A stretch of DNA of 64,000 nt from Barnesiella sp. An55 (lineage in GTDB: Bacteria; Bacteroidota; Bacteroidia; Bacteroidales; Barnesiellaceae), in NCBI RefSeq assembly GCF_002161555.1, contig NZ_NFHZ01000015.1, forward strand, positions 33,803 through 97,802. Reading direction: 5' to 3'. Made by a program: the position numbers and the translations under genes. This document shows positions 7,627-16,518 of the stretch, one piece after another; the first letter of the stretch is position 1, and every line of letters begins with the position of its first letter. The notes below the pieces were generated by a model that did no database searches, was not told the origin of the DNA, and worked only from the letters and a program-made list of their open reading frames with translations.

Positions 7627-8724
7627 TTACAGTTTGTAGATGCCGCCCGGAAGAGCCTTGACCACCCCCTTGAATTCCAGTTCGACCAGTACCGACAGCA
7701 GTTGCGACAGGGGTCGGTCCAACTCGACGGTCATGCGGTTTATCTGTCCTTCGCCCTTCGCCTTGAGATAGTCCACCAGGGTCTGTTCTTCGTCGGTAAG
7801 ATCGGGGAAGAGCGAGCGTTGCACCGCCTCGCGCCGGGGCGCGTTCCAGCACATGGCCTCGACGAGATCGTCGGCCGAGGTGATGAGGGCTGCCCGGTTG
7901 CGACGGATGAGGTGGTTGCAGCCTGCCGAACTCTCGCGCTGTATGTCGCCCGGCAAGGCAAAGACATCGCGGTGATAGCTCTCGGCAATCCCTGCGGTGA
8001 TAAGGGCTCCACCCTTTTCGCGCGACTCGACAATGACTACGGCGTCGGCCAGTCCCGCCACTATGCGGTTACGGGCTACGAAAAAGGCCGGATGCATGGC
8101 ATGATAGCCTGGATACTCGGTAATCAAGCCTCCGTGAGTCACCATCTCAATAGCGGTGTTGCGGTGACTCGACGGGTAAATGTGGTCGAGCCCGTGAGCC
8201 AATACACCCACCGTGTCGAGTCCCTGTTTCAAGGCTGCACGGTGTGTACAGATGTCAATGCCGTAAGCCAGTCCGCTCACGATAACAAGTTGGGGAAAGT
8301 AATCGGCCAAGTCACGAATCATCGCTTCACAGAAACTGCGGCCGTAGTCGGTAGCCCGGCGTGTGCCCACCACACTTATCACCTTGGCCTCATTCAGATT
8401 GGCCGTGCCCCGGTAGTAGAGCAGAACAGGTGCATCGACACACTCGGTCAGCCGGTGAGGATAAGTCGGGTCGGTAAAGTAGAGAGGTACGATGTTTCCC
8501 TTCTGGATAAACTCCATCTCCTGTCGGGCCGCTTGCAATGCCGTGCGGCGGGCTTCGTCATGGAGAATACGCCCCGTGATACCCGTCATTTCCTGCAACT
8601 GCGATTCGGGCAACTCGAAGAAAAGCTCGAGTTCTCCCACTGTGTCGTGGATGTGCTGGGCCAGCGACTTGTTCATCCCCTTGATGCGGGAGAGCGCAAT
8701 GCGATATACAATCTCGGGTTCCAT
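7627..8724 (-). CDS. dprA: DNA-processing protein DprA/Smf
   Basis: A 365-residue single-strand DNA-binding protein that loads RecA on incoming DNA in naturally transformable bacteria and is also widespread in others. It has an N-terminal SAM-like helical part (LSRIKGMNKSLAQHI), a Rossmann fold with VVGTRRATDYGRSF, VSGLAYGIDICTHRAAL, TVGVLAHGLDHIYPSSHR and GGLITEYP, and a C-terminal winged-helix domain (LVDYLKAKGEGQINRMTVEL). The gene follows the thioesterase gene by 21 bases and is probably cotranscribed with it. Family identity is secure; competence in this organism is unknown. Confidence 0.94.
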   Translation of the reverse strand: MEPEIVYRIALSRIKGMNKSLAQHIHDTVGELELFFELPESQLQEMTGITGRILHDEARRTALQAARQEMEFIQKGNIVPLYFTDPTYPHRLTECVDAPVLLYYRGTANLNEAKVISVVGTRRATDYGRSFCEAMIRDLADYFPQLVIVSGLAYGIDICTHRAALKQGLDTVGVLAHGLDHIYPSSHRNTAIEMVTHGGLITEYPGYHAMHPAFFVARNRIVAGLADAVVIVESREKGGALITAGIAESYHRDVFALPGDIQRESSAGCNHLIRRNRAALITSADDLVEAMCWNAPRREAVQRSLFPDLTDEEQTLVDYLKAKGEGQINRMTVELDRPLSQLLSVLVELEFKGVVKALPGGIYKL

Positions 8725-8745
8725 GAAACGGGTTGGAGATAGGAT

Positions 8746-9147
8746 TTATTGTATGAATTGCTCGAAGTAGGGAACAAACTCCTCGCCACGGGTGATGCGC
8801 CCTTGTGTGGTACACACCGTCTCGACCACAGCCTTGATACATAGTTCGCCCGATACCTTGTAAATATCCTGATAAAAGACAAACTTGATGCCCTCGCGGC
8901 GCATATAGAGCTTGCACACAAAGCGGTCGCGGCTGCGTAGCGGCGCCTTGTAGTTGATTTCCATGCGGTTCACCACCGGGTCGATGCCCCGTTCGCGCAT
9001 CTCGACAAACGAGATACCTGCAGCAGCCAGAAATTCGTGGCGGGTATGTTCGAGATAATGCAGGTAGTTGGCGTTGTTGACGATGCCTTCCATATCGCAC
9101 TCGTAGTCGCGCACCTGCATCTCCAGTTCAAAAATATATTGCGACAT
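8746..9147 (-). CDS. Acyl-CoA thioesterase, 4HBT/YbgC hotdog family
   Basis: About 133 residues from the ATG at 9147. The hotdog-fold active-site motif is in RDYECDMEGIVNNANYLHYLEH, where the Asp before the G-x-VNN-A-Y-L signature is the catalytic residue of the 4-hydroxybenzoyl-CoA/YbgC thioesterases. It should hydrolyse acyl-CoA esters in the cytoplasm; the chain specificity is not known. It is the first gene of a two-gene minus-strand operon with dprA. An ATG nine codons upstream (9174) is less likely. Confidence 0.87.
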   Translation of the reverse strand: MSQYIFELEMQVRDYECDMEGIVNNANYLHYLEHTRHEFLAAAGISFVEMRERGIDPVVNRMEINYKAPLRSRDRFVCKLYMRREGIKFVFYQDIYKVSGELCIKAVVETVCTTQGRITRGEEFVPYFEQFIQ

Positions 9148-9174
9148 AGTCTTTCGGTTATTTATCATTTGCAA

Positions 9175-9623
9175 ACTTACATAAAAAACGAAGAATTTTC
9201 CCTAAATCAGAGTGCCTTTTGTTATCGCAGGGGAAGAGTCTTGAAATAAATATTTTCTTGAGGGGAATAATGATTCTGTTGCAGGCTGTTTGGTAGAAAC
9301 GATCCCCTGTATATGTGCGATTTTAGAATTTTACGGGAGTCAGTTCTTCTCGAGAGTAAAAAAGGGCCCGATATTTTTTTTATAAAAGTGCGTTCATAAA
9401 AAAAAAGTTATTATTTTTGAAATAATAAAATTGAATTGATACTGAGAATTGTGCCATTTTGGACTCGGGAATCAGTTTGATGGAATAAAAATTAGTATGG
9501 GGACGAAGCAAATAATCAATGCATAGGGGGCAGGATAGAGAAGTGTAATGCTATACTATTCTCTATGTCATGATATTTGTTTACTTATTAAAAGGGATAT
9601 TAAACAATAACTAATATTGAAGT
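9175..9623 (+). other. AT-rich intergenic region, no gene seen
   Basis: About 450 bases between divergent transcripts. TATTTTTG at 9412-9419 resembles a -7 element and lies within an imperfect inverted repeat (TTATTA/TAATAA). It is 205 bases before the next start, so the GYF-domain gene may have a long leader. Nothing else is recognisable. Confidence 0.4.
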
Positions 9624-10109
9624 ATGGAATACTATTTTTACTTGAATGATCGTAATGAGCAGCAAGGACCTATTTCGGCCGATCAGCTGGCTTCACGTGG
9701 TGTGACTCTCAATACGAAGGTGTGGAAACAGGGTATGTCTCAGTGGCAATCGGTCAGTGAAATTCCTGAATTGGTAGCATTGTTTGAACAACAGCAAAGA
9801 GGGGCAACACCCCCGCCTCCTCCTCCAGCTTTTGATACGGTACCTCCGACTCCAAGACCGCAGCCAGTACCCTCAAAACCCGATAATTTGTTGGTCTGGT
9901 CTATTTTGACTACGGTCCTTTGTTGTCTCCCGTTGGGTATTGTGGCTATTGTTTATTCAAGTAAAGTAGATTCTCTGTGGACCGAGGGTAAATATGAAGA
10001 AGCCAGAAAAGCGGCCGAAAGTGCTAAAATCTATTGCCTTGTTTCTTTGGGATTGGGTATCATAGGTGGTATCATAGGATTCCTGGCCGGATTTTTGAGC
10101 GCATTATAA
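9624..10109 (+). CDS. GYF_2-domain and CD225/dispanin-like membrane protein
   Basis: A 161-residue protein in three parts. Residues 1-50 form a GYF_2 (DUF4339) domain, with FYLNDRNEQQGPISADQL and the aromatic VWKQGMSQWQSV. Residues 57-88 are a proline-rich linker beginning with six prolines. The remainder is a two-helix membrane domain (WSILTTVLCCLPLGIVAIVYSSK, KVDSLWTEGKYEEARKAAESAK, then a glycine-rich helix) typical of CD225/dispanin-like proteins. GYF domains bind proline-rich peptides, so it may interact with itself or partners; that is inference. The DUF2752 gene starts three bases after the stop. Confidence 0.82.
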   Translation: MEYYFYLNDRNEQQGPISADQLASRGVTLNTKVWKQGMSQWQSVSEIPELVALFEQQQRGATPPPPPPAFDTVPPTPRPQPVPSKPDNLLVWSILTTVLCCLPLGIVAIVYSSKVDSLWTEGKYEEARKAAESAKIYCLVSLGLGIIGGIIGFLAGFLSAL

Positions 10110-10112
10110 CCG

Positions 10113-10487
10113 ATGAAGAAGGCAATTGTCTTGCTGGTAATTTTGTGTGGACTCGGGATTTACTTTATGATAGATCCCGAGTCTGTCTCGTTTATGCCTC
10201 GTTGTGTATTTCATTGGTGCACTGGATTGGACTGCCCGGCGTGTGGCACGCAGCGTGCCATGCACCAGTTGCTCCATGGTCATTTGCGTGAGGCTTTTGC
10301 CTATAATCCTTTTTTGCTGATCTCTCTCCCTTATCTGGGAGGTCTGATCTTATGCCGCTGGTTCAATAACAAAGGATGGTTTGATGGGCTGAAGAGAGTC
10401 TGTTATCATCCCGTAATGGTTAATATTTATCTGATTCTACTGGTAGCTTGGTGGATTGGACGGAATATTTGGTTGCACAACGGGTAA
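10113..10487 (+). CDS. DUF2752 small membrane protein
   Basis: A 124-residue protein with an N-terminal hydrophobic helix and two more membrane segments. It shows the DUF2752 signature: CPACGTQRAMHQLLHGHLREAF, in which the two cysteines and the G-x-x-R are the hallmark, followed by NPFLLISLPYL. The function of the family is unknown. It lies three bases downstream of the GYF/CD225-like gene, so the two are cotranscribed and may act together in the membrane. Confidence 0.85.
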   Translation: MKKAIVLLVILCGLGIYFMIDPESVSFMPRCVFHWCTGLDCPACGTQRAMHQLLHGHLREAFAYNPFLLISLPYLGGLILCRWFNNKGWFDGLKRVCYHPVMVNIYLILLVAWWIGRNIWLHNG

Positions 10488-10635
10488 TGACTTGAAAACT
10501 ATTTCTACTGGGAGGATACTGCTGGATAAAGCTCTTTCGAGTTTTAGAAATCGGGTATAATTTTTTTTGATGTGGATAGCCGGGGCATGGTGCGCTAATT
10601 TGTGCGTGTCGGGTAGTTGTTTCATGGATTTTTCC

Positions 10636-10643
10636 TAAGTTTG
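10636..10643 (+). promoter_or_regulatory. Promoter -7 element of the Ntn hydrolase gene
   Basis: TAAGTTTG matches TAnnTTTG and lies 15 bases before the ATG, so the leader is very short. No TTTG is seen at the ideal spacing. Confidence 0.45.
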
Positions 10644-10658
10644 TAAAAAATCAAGGTT

Positions 10659-11864
10659 ATGTATAAGCGGTTGTCACTTCTCTTACTCTTGTGTGTGGTG
10701 GCCGGGGTATCGGCTTGGGCCTGTACGTCGGCCGTGGTTTCGGGTCGGGTGACCCCCGACGGGCGTCCACTCCTGTGGAAGCATCGTGACGCCTCGGACC
10801 TCAACAACCGCATCGTGCGCTTCGATGCCGTCAAGGGGCAATTCTCTTTCGTGGGAGTGGTCAACGGTACCGACACGCTGGCCCGCGAGGTGTGGACCGG
10901 CTACAACAGCGAGGGGTTTGCCGTGATGAATACGGCTTCGTATAACCTCAAGAGCGATACCTCGTCGCTGGCCGACCGCGAGGGGATAGTGATGAAGCGG
11001 GCTTTGGGTTGCTGTCGCACGGTCGATGACTTTGCCCGACTGCTCGACGAGTGGCCCCGGCCTATCGGGGTAGAGGCCAACTTCGGGGTAATCGATGCCG
11101 AGGGCGGTGCCGCCTATTTCGAGGTGAACAATTATGAGGTGACTCGCTACGACGTAGCCGATAGTCCCGATGGCTATCTGTTGCGCACCAACTACTCGAT
11201 GTCGGGCCGCACCGATGAGGGATTCGGTTATATCCGTTACGACAATGCTGCCCGCCTTTTTGCTCCTGTGGCTGCTCAAAAAGCCATTACGGCCGAGTGG
11301 CTGACGGGCGTCTGCTCCCGTTCGTTTTATCACGATTTCCTGGACCGGGACTTCTCGGGCGACCATTGGGTAGTCGATCAGGATTTCATTCCTCGATACA
11401 GCACTTCGGCATCGTTGGTGGTCGAGGGGGTAAAGCCCGGGGAGTCGCCGCTGTTCACCACCATGTGGACGGTGTTGGGTTATCCGCCCTGTTCGGTGGT
11501 ATTGCCGGTGTGGCTTGGTTGCAACAGCGGGGTGCCTGCTCTGTTGCAGGCCAGCGATGGCACGTTGCGTTCGCCTCTGTGCGAGTGGTCCAATGCGTTG
11601 AAGCACGAGGCTTTCCCCGTTGTGCGTGGCAGCGGGTCGCACTATCTGCACATGGCACGTCTCTTCCGTCCCGACGGTAGCGGTATTACCCAACAGCTGC
11701 TCAATCTCGAGAAGAAGGTCTATGCTCAAAGCCGAGCGCTGCTCGATGAGGCCCGCCACTCCGGCTTGTGGAACGACCGGCGGGTAGAGAAGACGTTGAG
11801 TGACATTCAAGAAGAGGTATCTCAAACGTTCTCTCGAATATTGAAGCAAACCCATGAAAAATAA
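10659..11864 (+). CDS. Secreted N-terminal-nucleophile hydrolase (C45/choloylglycine-hydrolase-like)
   Basis: A 401-residue exported protein. Residues 1-21 are a signal peptide ending AWA, and residue 22 is the Cys of CTSAVVSGRVTPDGRPLLWK, the start of an Ntn-hydrolase fold. Cleavage by signal peptidase would itself expose the Cys nucleophile. Further family features are WKHRDASD, TGYNSEGFAVMNTASYN and NFGVIDAEGGAAYFEVNNYE. It should cleave a linear amide bond, as in acyl-CoA:6-APA acyltransferase or bile-salt hydrolase relatives. The substrate is not deducible and it lacks enough hallmarks to call it a bile-salt hydrolase. It has its own promoter and stands alone. Confidence 0.8.
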   Translation: MYKRLSLLLLLCVVAGVSAWACTSAVVSGRVTPDGRPLLWKHRDASDLNNRIVRFDAVKGQFSFVGVVNGTDTLAREVWTGYNSEGFAVMNTASYNLKSDTSSLADREGIVMKRALGCCRTVDDFARLLDEWPRPIGVEANFGVIDAEGGAAYFEVNNYEVTRYDVADSPDGYLLRTNYSMSGRTDEGFGYIRYDNAARLFAPVAAQKAITAEWLTGVCSRSFYHDFLDRDFSGDHWVVDQDFIPRYSTSASLVVEGVKPGESPLFTTMWTVLGYPPCSVVLPVWLGCNSGVPALLQASDGTLRSPLCEWSNALKHEAFPVVRGSGSHYLHMARLFRPDGSGITQQLLNLEKKVYAQSRALLDEARHSGLWNDRRVEKTLSDIQEEVSQTFSRILKQTHEK

Positions 11865-11911
11865 TTTCGAAGGCGGTGTCTTATTGCCTTCATAACGGTC
11901 TAAGAATACAG

Positions 11912-13006
11912 ATGGTATTAAATGATGATGTAACTCTTTCAAAAACAATTACGTTTTTGAGGTTCCCGTTGATTGTAGCGGTAATTTTTATTCACACAAA
12001 CTTGAGTGGAGTGGTGATTAATGGCGCGTTATTGGAAGATGGGGCCCAATTCCATATATATAGGCTGGTGCATTATATCATAAAGGAAGATCTTTCTCGA
12101 ACAGCAGTACCTCTCTTTTTCTTTTTCTCGGGGTTCTTGTTTTTTTATCACTCCGATTTCTCATTTCGGGTATATGGACAAAAATTGAAGAAACGTGTTC
12201 GAACTTTGTTGATTCCATATATATTTTGGAACATAGTAGTCTTGTTGTTTACCCTGTTATCCCAACTATTTCTTTCTTCCATGACATCGGGCAGGAGCAG
12301 GTTAATAGCAGATTACACTTGGTTGGATTGGTTGAATCTGTTTTGGAGCCATTGGGATGAAATGCCTATCTGTTATCAGTTATGGTTTATACGAGATTTG
12401 ATGATTGTTATCATCTTTACTCCGATACTTTATTATGCCATTAAGTATGGGAAAATAGTTACACTTCTCATACTTGGAGGGCTATGGTTGGCATTTGATA
12501 CATCTGCTAAAGCCCCGGGCTTCAGCTTGGCTGCTTTTTTCTTCTTTACTTTTGGCGCCTGGTATAGTATTAACAAGCAGAATTTTACGGTCAGTTTCCG
12601 ATTCATGCGTTGGCCGGCAACTTTTGTATATTTGAGTTTGGTTGCGCTGGATACCTGGTTGTGGTATCGTGGTGTGACCGGCTTCCCTTATATAAACAGG
12701 CTGGGCATTGTTGTGGGACTGTTTGCCGTCATTTCCTGGACTGCATATGGCATAAAGAAAGAAGATTTGCACACCAGTGCTTTGTTGGCCGGAAGTTCCT
12801 TCTTCGTTTATGCTTATCATGGAGTACCTTTGGCTTTTGTTGTAAAGTATTGGGTAAAATTGTTGTACCCCATTAGTGAGTCGATGATGTTATTGAGTTA
12901 CTTGCTGATACCGTTTTTCATTGCGGGTATAGGGGTTTGTATATATGCATTATTGCGCAAGTATCTACCTGCCACGACGGCATTAATTACAGGGGGACGT
13001 TTATGA
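11912..13006 (+). CDS. Membrane acyltransferase family 3 protein
   Basis: About 364 residues from the ATG at 11912 (a GTG at 11876 would add twelve). It is a polytopic inner-membrane protein with roughly ten hydrophobic segments. The first carries LRFPLIVAVIFIHTN, where the His is the conserved acyltransferase-3 residue, followed by FFFFSGFLFFY and later QLWFIRDLMIVIIFTPILYY. Members O-acylate carbohydrates such as surface polysaccharides. The gene is clearly more AT-rich than its neighbours, which suggests recent acquisition; the acceptor is unknown. Confidence 0.83.
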   Translation: MVLNDDVTLSKTITFLRFPLIVAVIFIHTNLSGVVINGALLEDGAQFHIYRLVHYIIKEDLSRTAVPLFFFFSGFLFFYHSDFSFRVYGQKLKKRVRTLLIPYIFWNIVVLLFTLLSQLFLSSMTSGRSRLIADYTWLDWLNLFWSHWDEMPICYQLWFIRDLMIVIIFTPILYYAIKYGKIVTLLILGGLWLAFDTSAKAPGFSLAAFFFFTFGAWYSINKQNFTVSFRFMRWPATFVYLSLVALDTWLWYRGVTGFPYINRLGIVVGLFAVISWTAYGIKKEDLHTSALLAGSSFFVYAYHGVPLAFVVKYWVKLLYPISESMMLLSYLLIPFFIAGIGVCIYALLRKYLPATTALITGGRL

Positions 13007-13155
13007 GCCGAGAGAGGTTGTGATATGGTTTTCCTTTTCCCTCAAATGTAGAACGACACAGACCGTCACTCCGTATGGTGATGCGGGGGCCAATAGAAAT
13101 CCCGTGCGGTTATTTCCGGGTATTTTCGCTCGGTTGGAATAGTTCGAGTTGCAAA

Positions 13156-15150
13156 TTATATTTCTTCCAACCGATTCAGCCGGTCGATGAGTTCGTTGCC
13201 CAAGGCAGTTTTCTCTTCGATGTGGCGGCAGACCATCTGGACGAAGGGATCGCTCTTGAACTGGCCCCGCACCTGCTCGAAGTCGCCATCGCGCTGGCTG
13301 GTCGAACCATCGACTCCGAAGCCGATGCGCGAAATGGTCGAGAACTCTTTGCGGGCGTCGTCGTAGAGCAGGTGGTCGAGCTTTACTACCGACTCGTTCC
13401 ACTGTCGCACGATGGCAATGATATCCTGCGGGGTGAGACTGTCTATCTCTTTCCCGTACCAGCGCTTCATTTGCGAGCATACCCAAGTCCACTCCATGTC
13501 GTAGTAGCGGCGGTGCAGGGCGTGGAAGTCGGCTTCGGCCTGCGCAAGGGTGTAGCCGTTGTTGCCGGTGATGCGGTCGATCTCCTCCTCGACGGCTTGT
13601 TTGGGCAGGATGAGTCCCGCCAGGTCTATCCATTCGCCTTGGCCCAAACTATCGGTGGGTTGGAGCCGACGATGCAGGTCGTCGATATTGGCGAAGGGGG
13701 CCCCTTCGAGCCGTTTGATGATGGAGTTGCCCATGAACTTGTGGATGGCCATCGTGTAGAGTTGTATCCCCTTCTCGAGCGAACTGTGCTTGATGGTGGT
13801 GCTTTGGAACGAGTAGCTTTCGGAGGTTTCGCCCGACGTCTGTTTGAGCCCTTGCAGGGTGTCGATACCTTGCAGCATCTTCTGGATGGTATAGGGGCTG
13901 AGCAGGTTGAAGTTGATGCAGTCGAGCTTGTCGGGGTCGGTGCGTCGGTCGCGCTTGGGCCACTTCTGGGCATCGCGTATGGTACCTACACTCTTGAGGT
14001 TGGCCCCCGGCACGAGGTAGGAGTGCTTGCCGTGCTCGATGAGGTATGAGAAAGGCATGCCCGAGGTGTCGGGGTGGTTGACGTGACGACCCATGATGAG
14101 CGAGAAGGCGCCTATCTTGGCGGGCCACAGCATATAGGAATCGCTGGTGGTCTTCGACCCGCGCTCGACGACTCCCTGATGGATGGGGCCCAGTTTGTAC
14201 ATGTGGTTGCTTTGGTTCGATCCGCTGCCGGCGTTGAGGAACGAGAACATGCCGGCAATGAGCAGGCTCGATTTGTGCATGGTCACCGTGTAGGGGCCGG
14301 CAAAGATGGCGCAGGCCTCGCCGTTCTCGCCCTGGCAGTTGCTGAAGAAGAGCGAGTCGTGAGCCGAAAATAGGTGGAAGAGGTGGCAGGCTTGTCCCAC
14401 AAAGCAGCGCGACAATACCGCACCGTCGCTCACACAGGCGCCCGAGCTGATGATGAAATCCTCGGCCGTGACGTTGGCCCCGATCGATACGGGTGCCTCC
14501 CGGCAACTGTTGATACTCCCGTTTTCAAGTCGTGAGGCGCCGTCGATGCAGCAAGCGTCGCCGATGCACACGTTGCGTATCGTGCCCGTGTTGACTATAT
14601 GGACACCGTTGCCTATGGTTCCACGGTTGCTTGTCACGGTAGCGGCATAATCGGTTACCATCTGCCGGAGCCGACGGGTGAGGTCGGGACGGTGGCGATA
14701 CATGGCGATGAGGTAGGCCAGCTGTGCCGACAGCCGGTTGTAGATGGGTACCTCGCGGCCCCCTGTTTCGTTGAGTACCGATACTTCGGTACCGTTGCCG
14801 AAGGAGCTTTCTCCCTCGGTGAGCAACAGGTTCACGTTTTGTATGTAGCAGTCGTCGCCTATGTGATAGTTGGCTATGTAGTTGGCGACGCCATCGATGA
14901 GGGTGTTGTTGCCCACCGTGCAGTTGTGCAGCGTGACGTTGTGCAGTCCGGCACGTCGGGTGAGTCCTCCCGGCAGGGTAATGGTCTTGTCGAATACTCC
15001 CAACACGATTTCTCCCGAGAATCGGGTGTGGGTGATGGTCGAGGGCGAAAAGCCTTCGGCTACTTGCATTTGGTTCCAGTCGTCGGCCTCGCATCCCTGG
15101 GCGGTGAGCCGGCTGATTTCTGTAGCATTGAGTTTACGATAATTCGTCAT
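13156..15150 (-). CDS. DUF4954 family protein with left-handed beta-helix repeats
   Basis: A 664-residue protein of the Bacteroidetes-typical DUF4954 family. The N-terminal half consists of short hexapeptide-like repeats (for example TVGNNTLIDGVANYIANYHI, then TIRNVCIGDACCIDGASR), as in the left-handed beta-helix of sugar-nucleotide acyl- or nucleotidyltransferases. The C-terminal third is helical and charged (YYDMEWTWVCSQMKRWYGKE). No signal peptide is seen, so it is cytoplasmic. The function is unknown; a role in nucleotide-sugar chemistry is only suggested by the fold. It lies 69 bases downstream of hflX on the same strand. Confidence 0.75.
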   Translation of the reverse strand: MTNYRKLNATEISRLTAQGCEADDWNQMQVAEGFSPSTITHTRFSGEIVLGVFDKTITLPGGLTRRAGLHNVTLHNCTVGNNTLIDGVANYIANYHIGDDCYIQNVNLLLTEGESSFGNGTEVSVLNETGGREVPIYNRLSAQLAYLIAMYRHRPDLTRRLRQMVTDYAATVTSNRGTIGNGVHIVNTGTIRNVCIGDACCIDGASRLENGSINSCREAPVSIGANVTAEDFIISSGACVSDGAVLSRCFVGQACHLFHLFSAHDSLFFSNCQGENGEACAIFAGPYTVTMHKSSLLIAGMFSFLNAGSGSNQSNHMYKLGPIHQGVVERGSKTTSDSYMLWPAKIGAFSLIMGRHVNHPDTSGMPFSYLIEHGKHSYLVPGANLKSVGTIRDAQKWPKRDRRTDPDKLDCINFNLLSPYTIQKMLQGIDTLQGLKQTSGETSESYSFQSTTIKHSSLEKGIQLYTMAIHKFMGNSIIKRLEGAPFANIDDLHRRLQPTDSLGQGEWIDLAGLILPKQAVEEEIDRITGNNGYTLAQAEADFHALHRRYYDMEWTWVCSQMKRWYGKEIDSLTPQDIIAIVRQWNESVVKLDHLLYDDARKEFSTISRIGFGVDGSTSQRDGDFEQVRGQFKSDPFVQMVCRHIEEKTALGNELIDRLNRLEEI

Positions 15151-15219
15151 AATGGCAGAGATTAAAAAGGCCGGAGGAGGTAGCCCAGTGAGTATTTATG
15201 TGGAGAGGGGGCGCCCCGG

Positions 15220-16464
15220 TCAGGAGGCGCCTTCTTCTTCGTTGTCGGTAGCGATTTCGTCGTAGTGCTGGAAGAGGAAATCGTTGTAGGGGAATCGCGT
15301 GGTGTGAATCTCCTTCACGCGCTGGTAGAGCAGCGACTTCAACTCGTCGATGTTGGTTTTGTTGCGGGCCGAGATGAAGATGCAGTTGTCGTGCATTTTT
15401 CCCATCCAGGTCTCTTTCAGCTCGTCGAGCGAGATGTTTTCGCGGGTGCGCGGGGTGAGGTCGTCGGCCGCTTTCTCGACATAGGAGAAGGCGTCGATTT
15501 TGTTGAAGACCAGAATCATGGGCTTGTTGGACGAGTCGCACACCTCTTGCAGAGTCTTGTTCACCACCTCGATTTGCTCCTCGAAAGCCGGGTGAGAGAT
15601 ATCGACCACGTGGAGCAGCAGGTCGGCTTCGCGCACCTCGTCGAGAGTCGATTTGAACGAATCGACCAAGTGGGTGGGCAACTTGCGGATGAAGCCTACG
15701 GTATCGGAGAGGAGGAAGGGCAGGTTATCGACGATTACCTTGCGCACGGTGGTATCGAGGGTGGCAAAGAGTTTGTTCTCGGCAAAGACCTCGCTCTTGG
15801 CCAGCAGGTTCATGAGGGTCGATTTTCCCACGTTGGTATAGCCTACCAGCGCCACGCGCACCAGTTTACCCCGGTTCTTGCGCTGGATGCTCTTTTGGCG
15901 GTCGATGCTTTTCAGCTCCTCCTTCAGGTTCGAAATCTTGTCGAGGATGATACGGCGGTCGGTCTCGATCTGAGTCTCACCGGGACCACGCATACCGATA
16001 CCGCCTCGTTGCCGCTCGAGGTGAGTCCACAGGCGGGTGAGTCGGGGCAGCAGATATTGGTACTGAGCCAGCTCGACCTGCCGTTTGGCGTTGGCCGTCT
16101 GGGCCCGTTTGGCAAAGATGTCGAGGATGAGGCTGGTGCGGTCGAGAATCTTCACTTGCAGTTCCTTCTCGATGTTCTGTACCTGCTTGGCCGAGAGGTC
16201 GTCGTCGAAGATGACCATACCTATCTCATTCTCATCGATGTAGTTTTTTATTTCGGTCAGTTTGCCCGCACCGACGAATGTGCGGGAGTTGGGGGTATCG
16301 AGCCGTTGCAGAAATTTCTTCACGGGCTGAGCCCCGGCGGTTTCGGCCAGGAAGGCCAGTTCGTCGAGATATTCATTGGCTTTTGCCTCGTTCTGGGTAT
16401 TGGTAATCAATCCCACCAGGACGGTGCGTTCGGTTTCTTCTTGGGTTAAGATAAATTCTTTCAT
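15220..16464 (-). CDS. hflX: GTPase HflX
   Basis: A 414-residue translational GTPase-family protein that binds the 50S subunit and splits stalled ribosomes. It has the HflX N-terminal domain (VGLITNTQNEAKANEYLDEL, TFVGAGKLTEI), the glycine-rich linker (RGGIGMRGPGETQIETDRR), and the G domain with G1 GYTNVGKST, G3 DTVGFIRKLP and G4 NKID. The start at 16464 is chosen because MKEFILTQEETERTVLVG is the natural beginning; the ATG at 16491 adds only nine residues. TATTTTTG on the minus strand (16489-16496) is a likely -7 element just upstream. Confidence 0.95.
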   Translation of the reverse strand: MKEFILTQEETERTVLVGLITNTQNEAKANEYLDELAFLAETAGAQPVKKFLQRLDTPNSRTFVGAGKLTEIKNYIDENEIGMVIFDDDLSAKQVQNIEKELQVKILDRTSLILDIFAKRAQTANAKRQVELAQYQYLLPRLTRLWTHLERQRGGIGMRGPGETQIETDRRIILDKISNLKEELKSIDRQKSIQRKNRGKLVRVALVGYTNVGKSTLMNLLAKSEVFAENKLFATLDTTVRKVIVDNLPFLLSDTVGFIRKLPTHLVDSFKSTLDEVREADLLLHVVDISHPAFEEQIEVVNKTLQEVCDSSNKPMILVFNKIDAFSYVEKAADDLTPRTRENISLDELKETWMGKMHDNCIFISARNKTNIDELKSLLYQRVKEIHTTRFPYNDFLFQHYDEIATDNEEEGAS

Positions 16465-16518
16465 GTGTCGTACTCCAAAGACGTACCTCAAAAATAATGC
16501 TTTTTATCGGGTCTTTGT

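Noticed and set aside
10659..11864. Calling the Ntn hydrolase a bile-salt hydrolase
   Set aside because: The Cys and fold start fit, but further bile-salt-hydrolase substrate residues cannot be recognised, and the C45/acyltransferase-like group fits as well.
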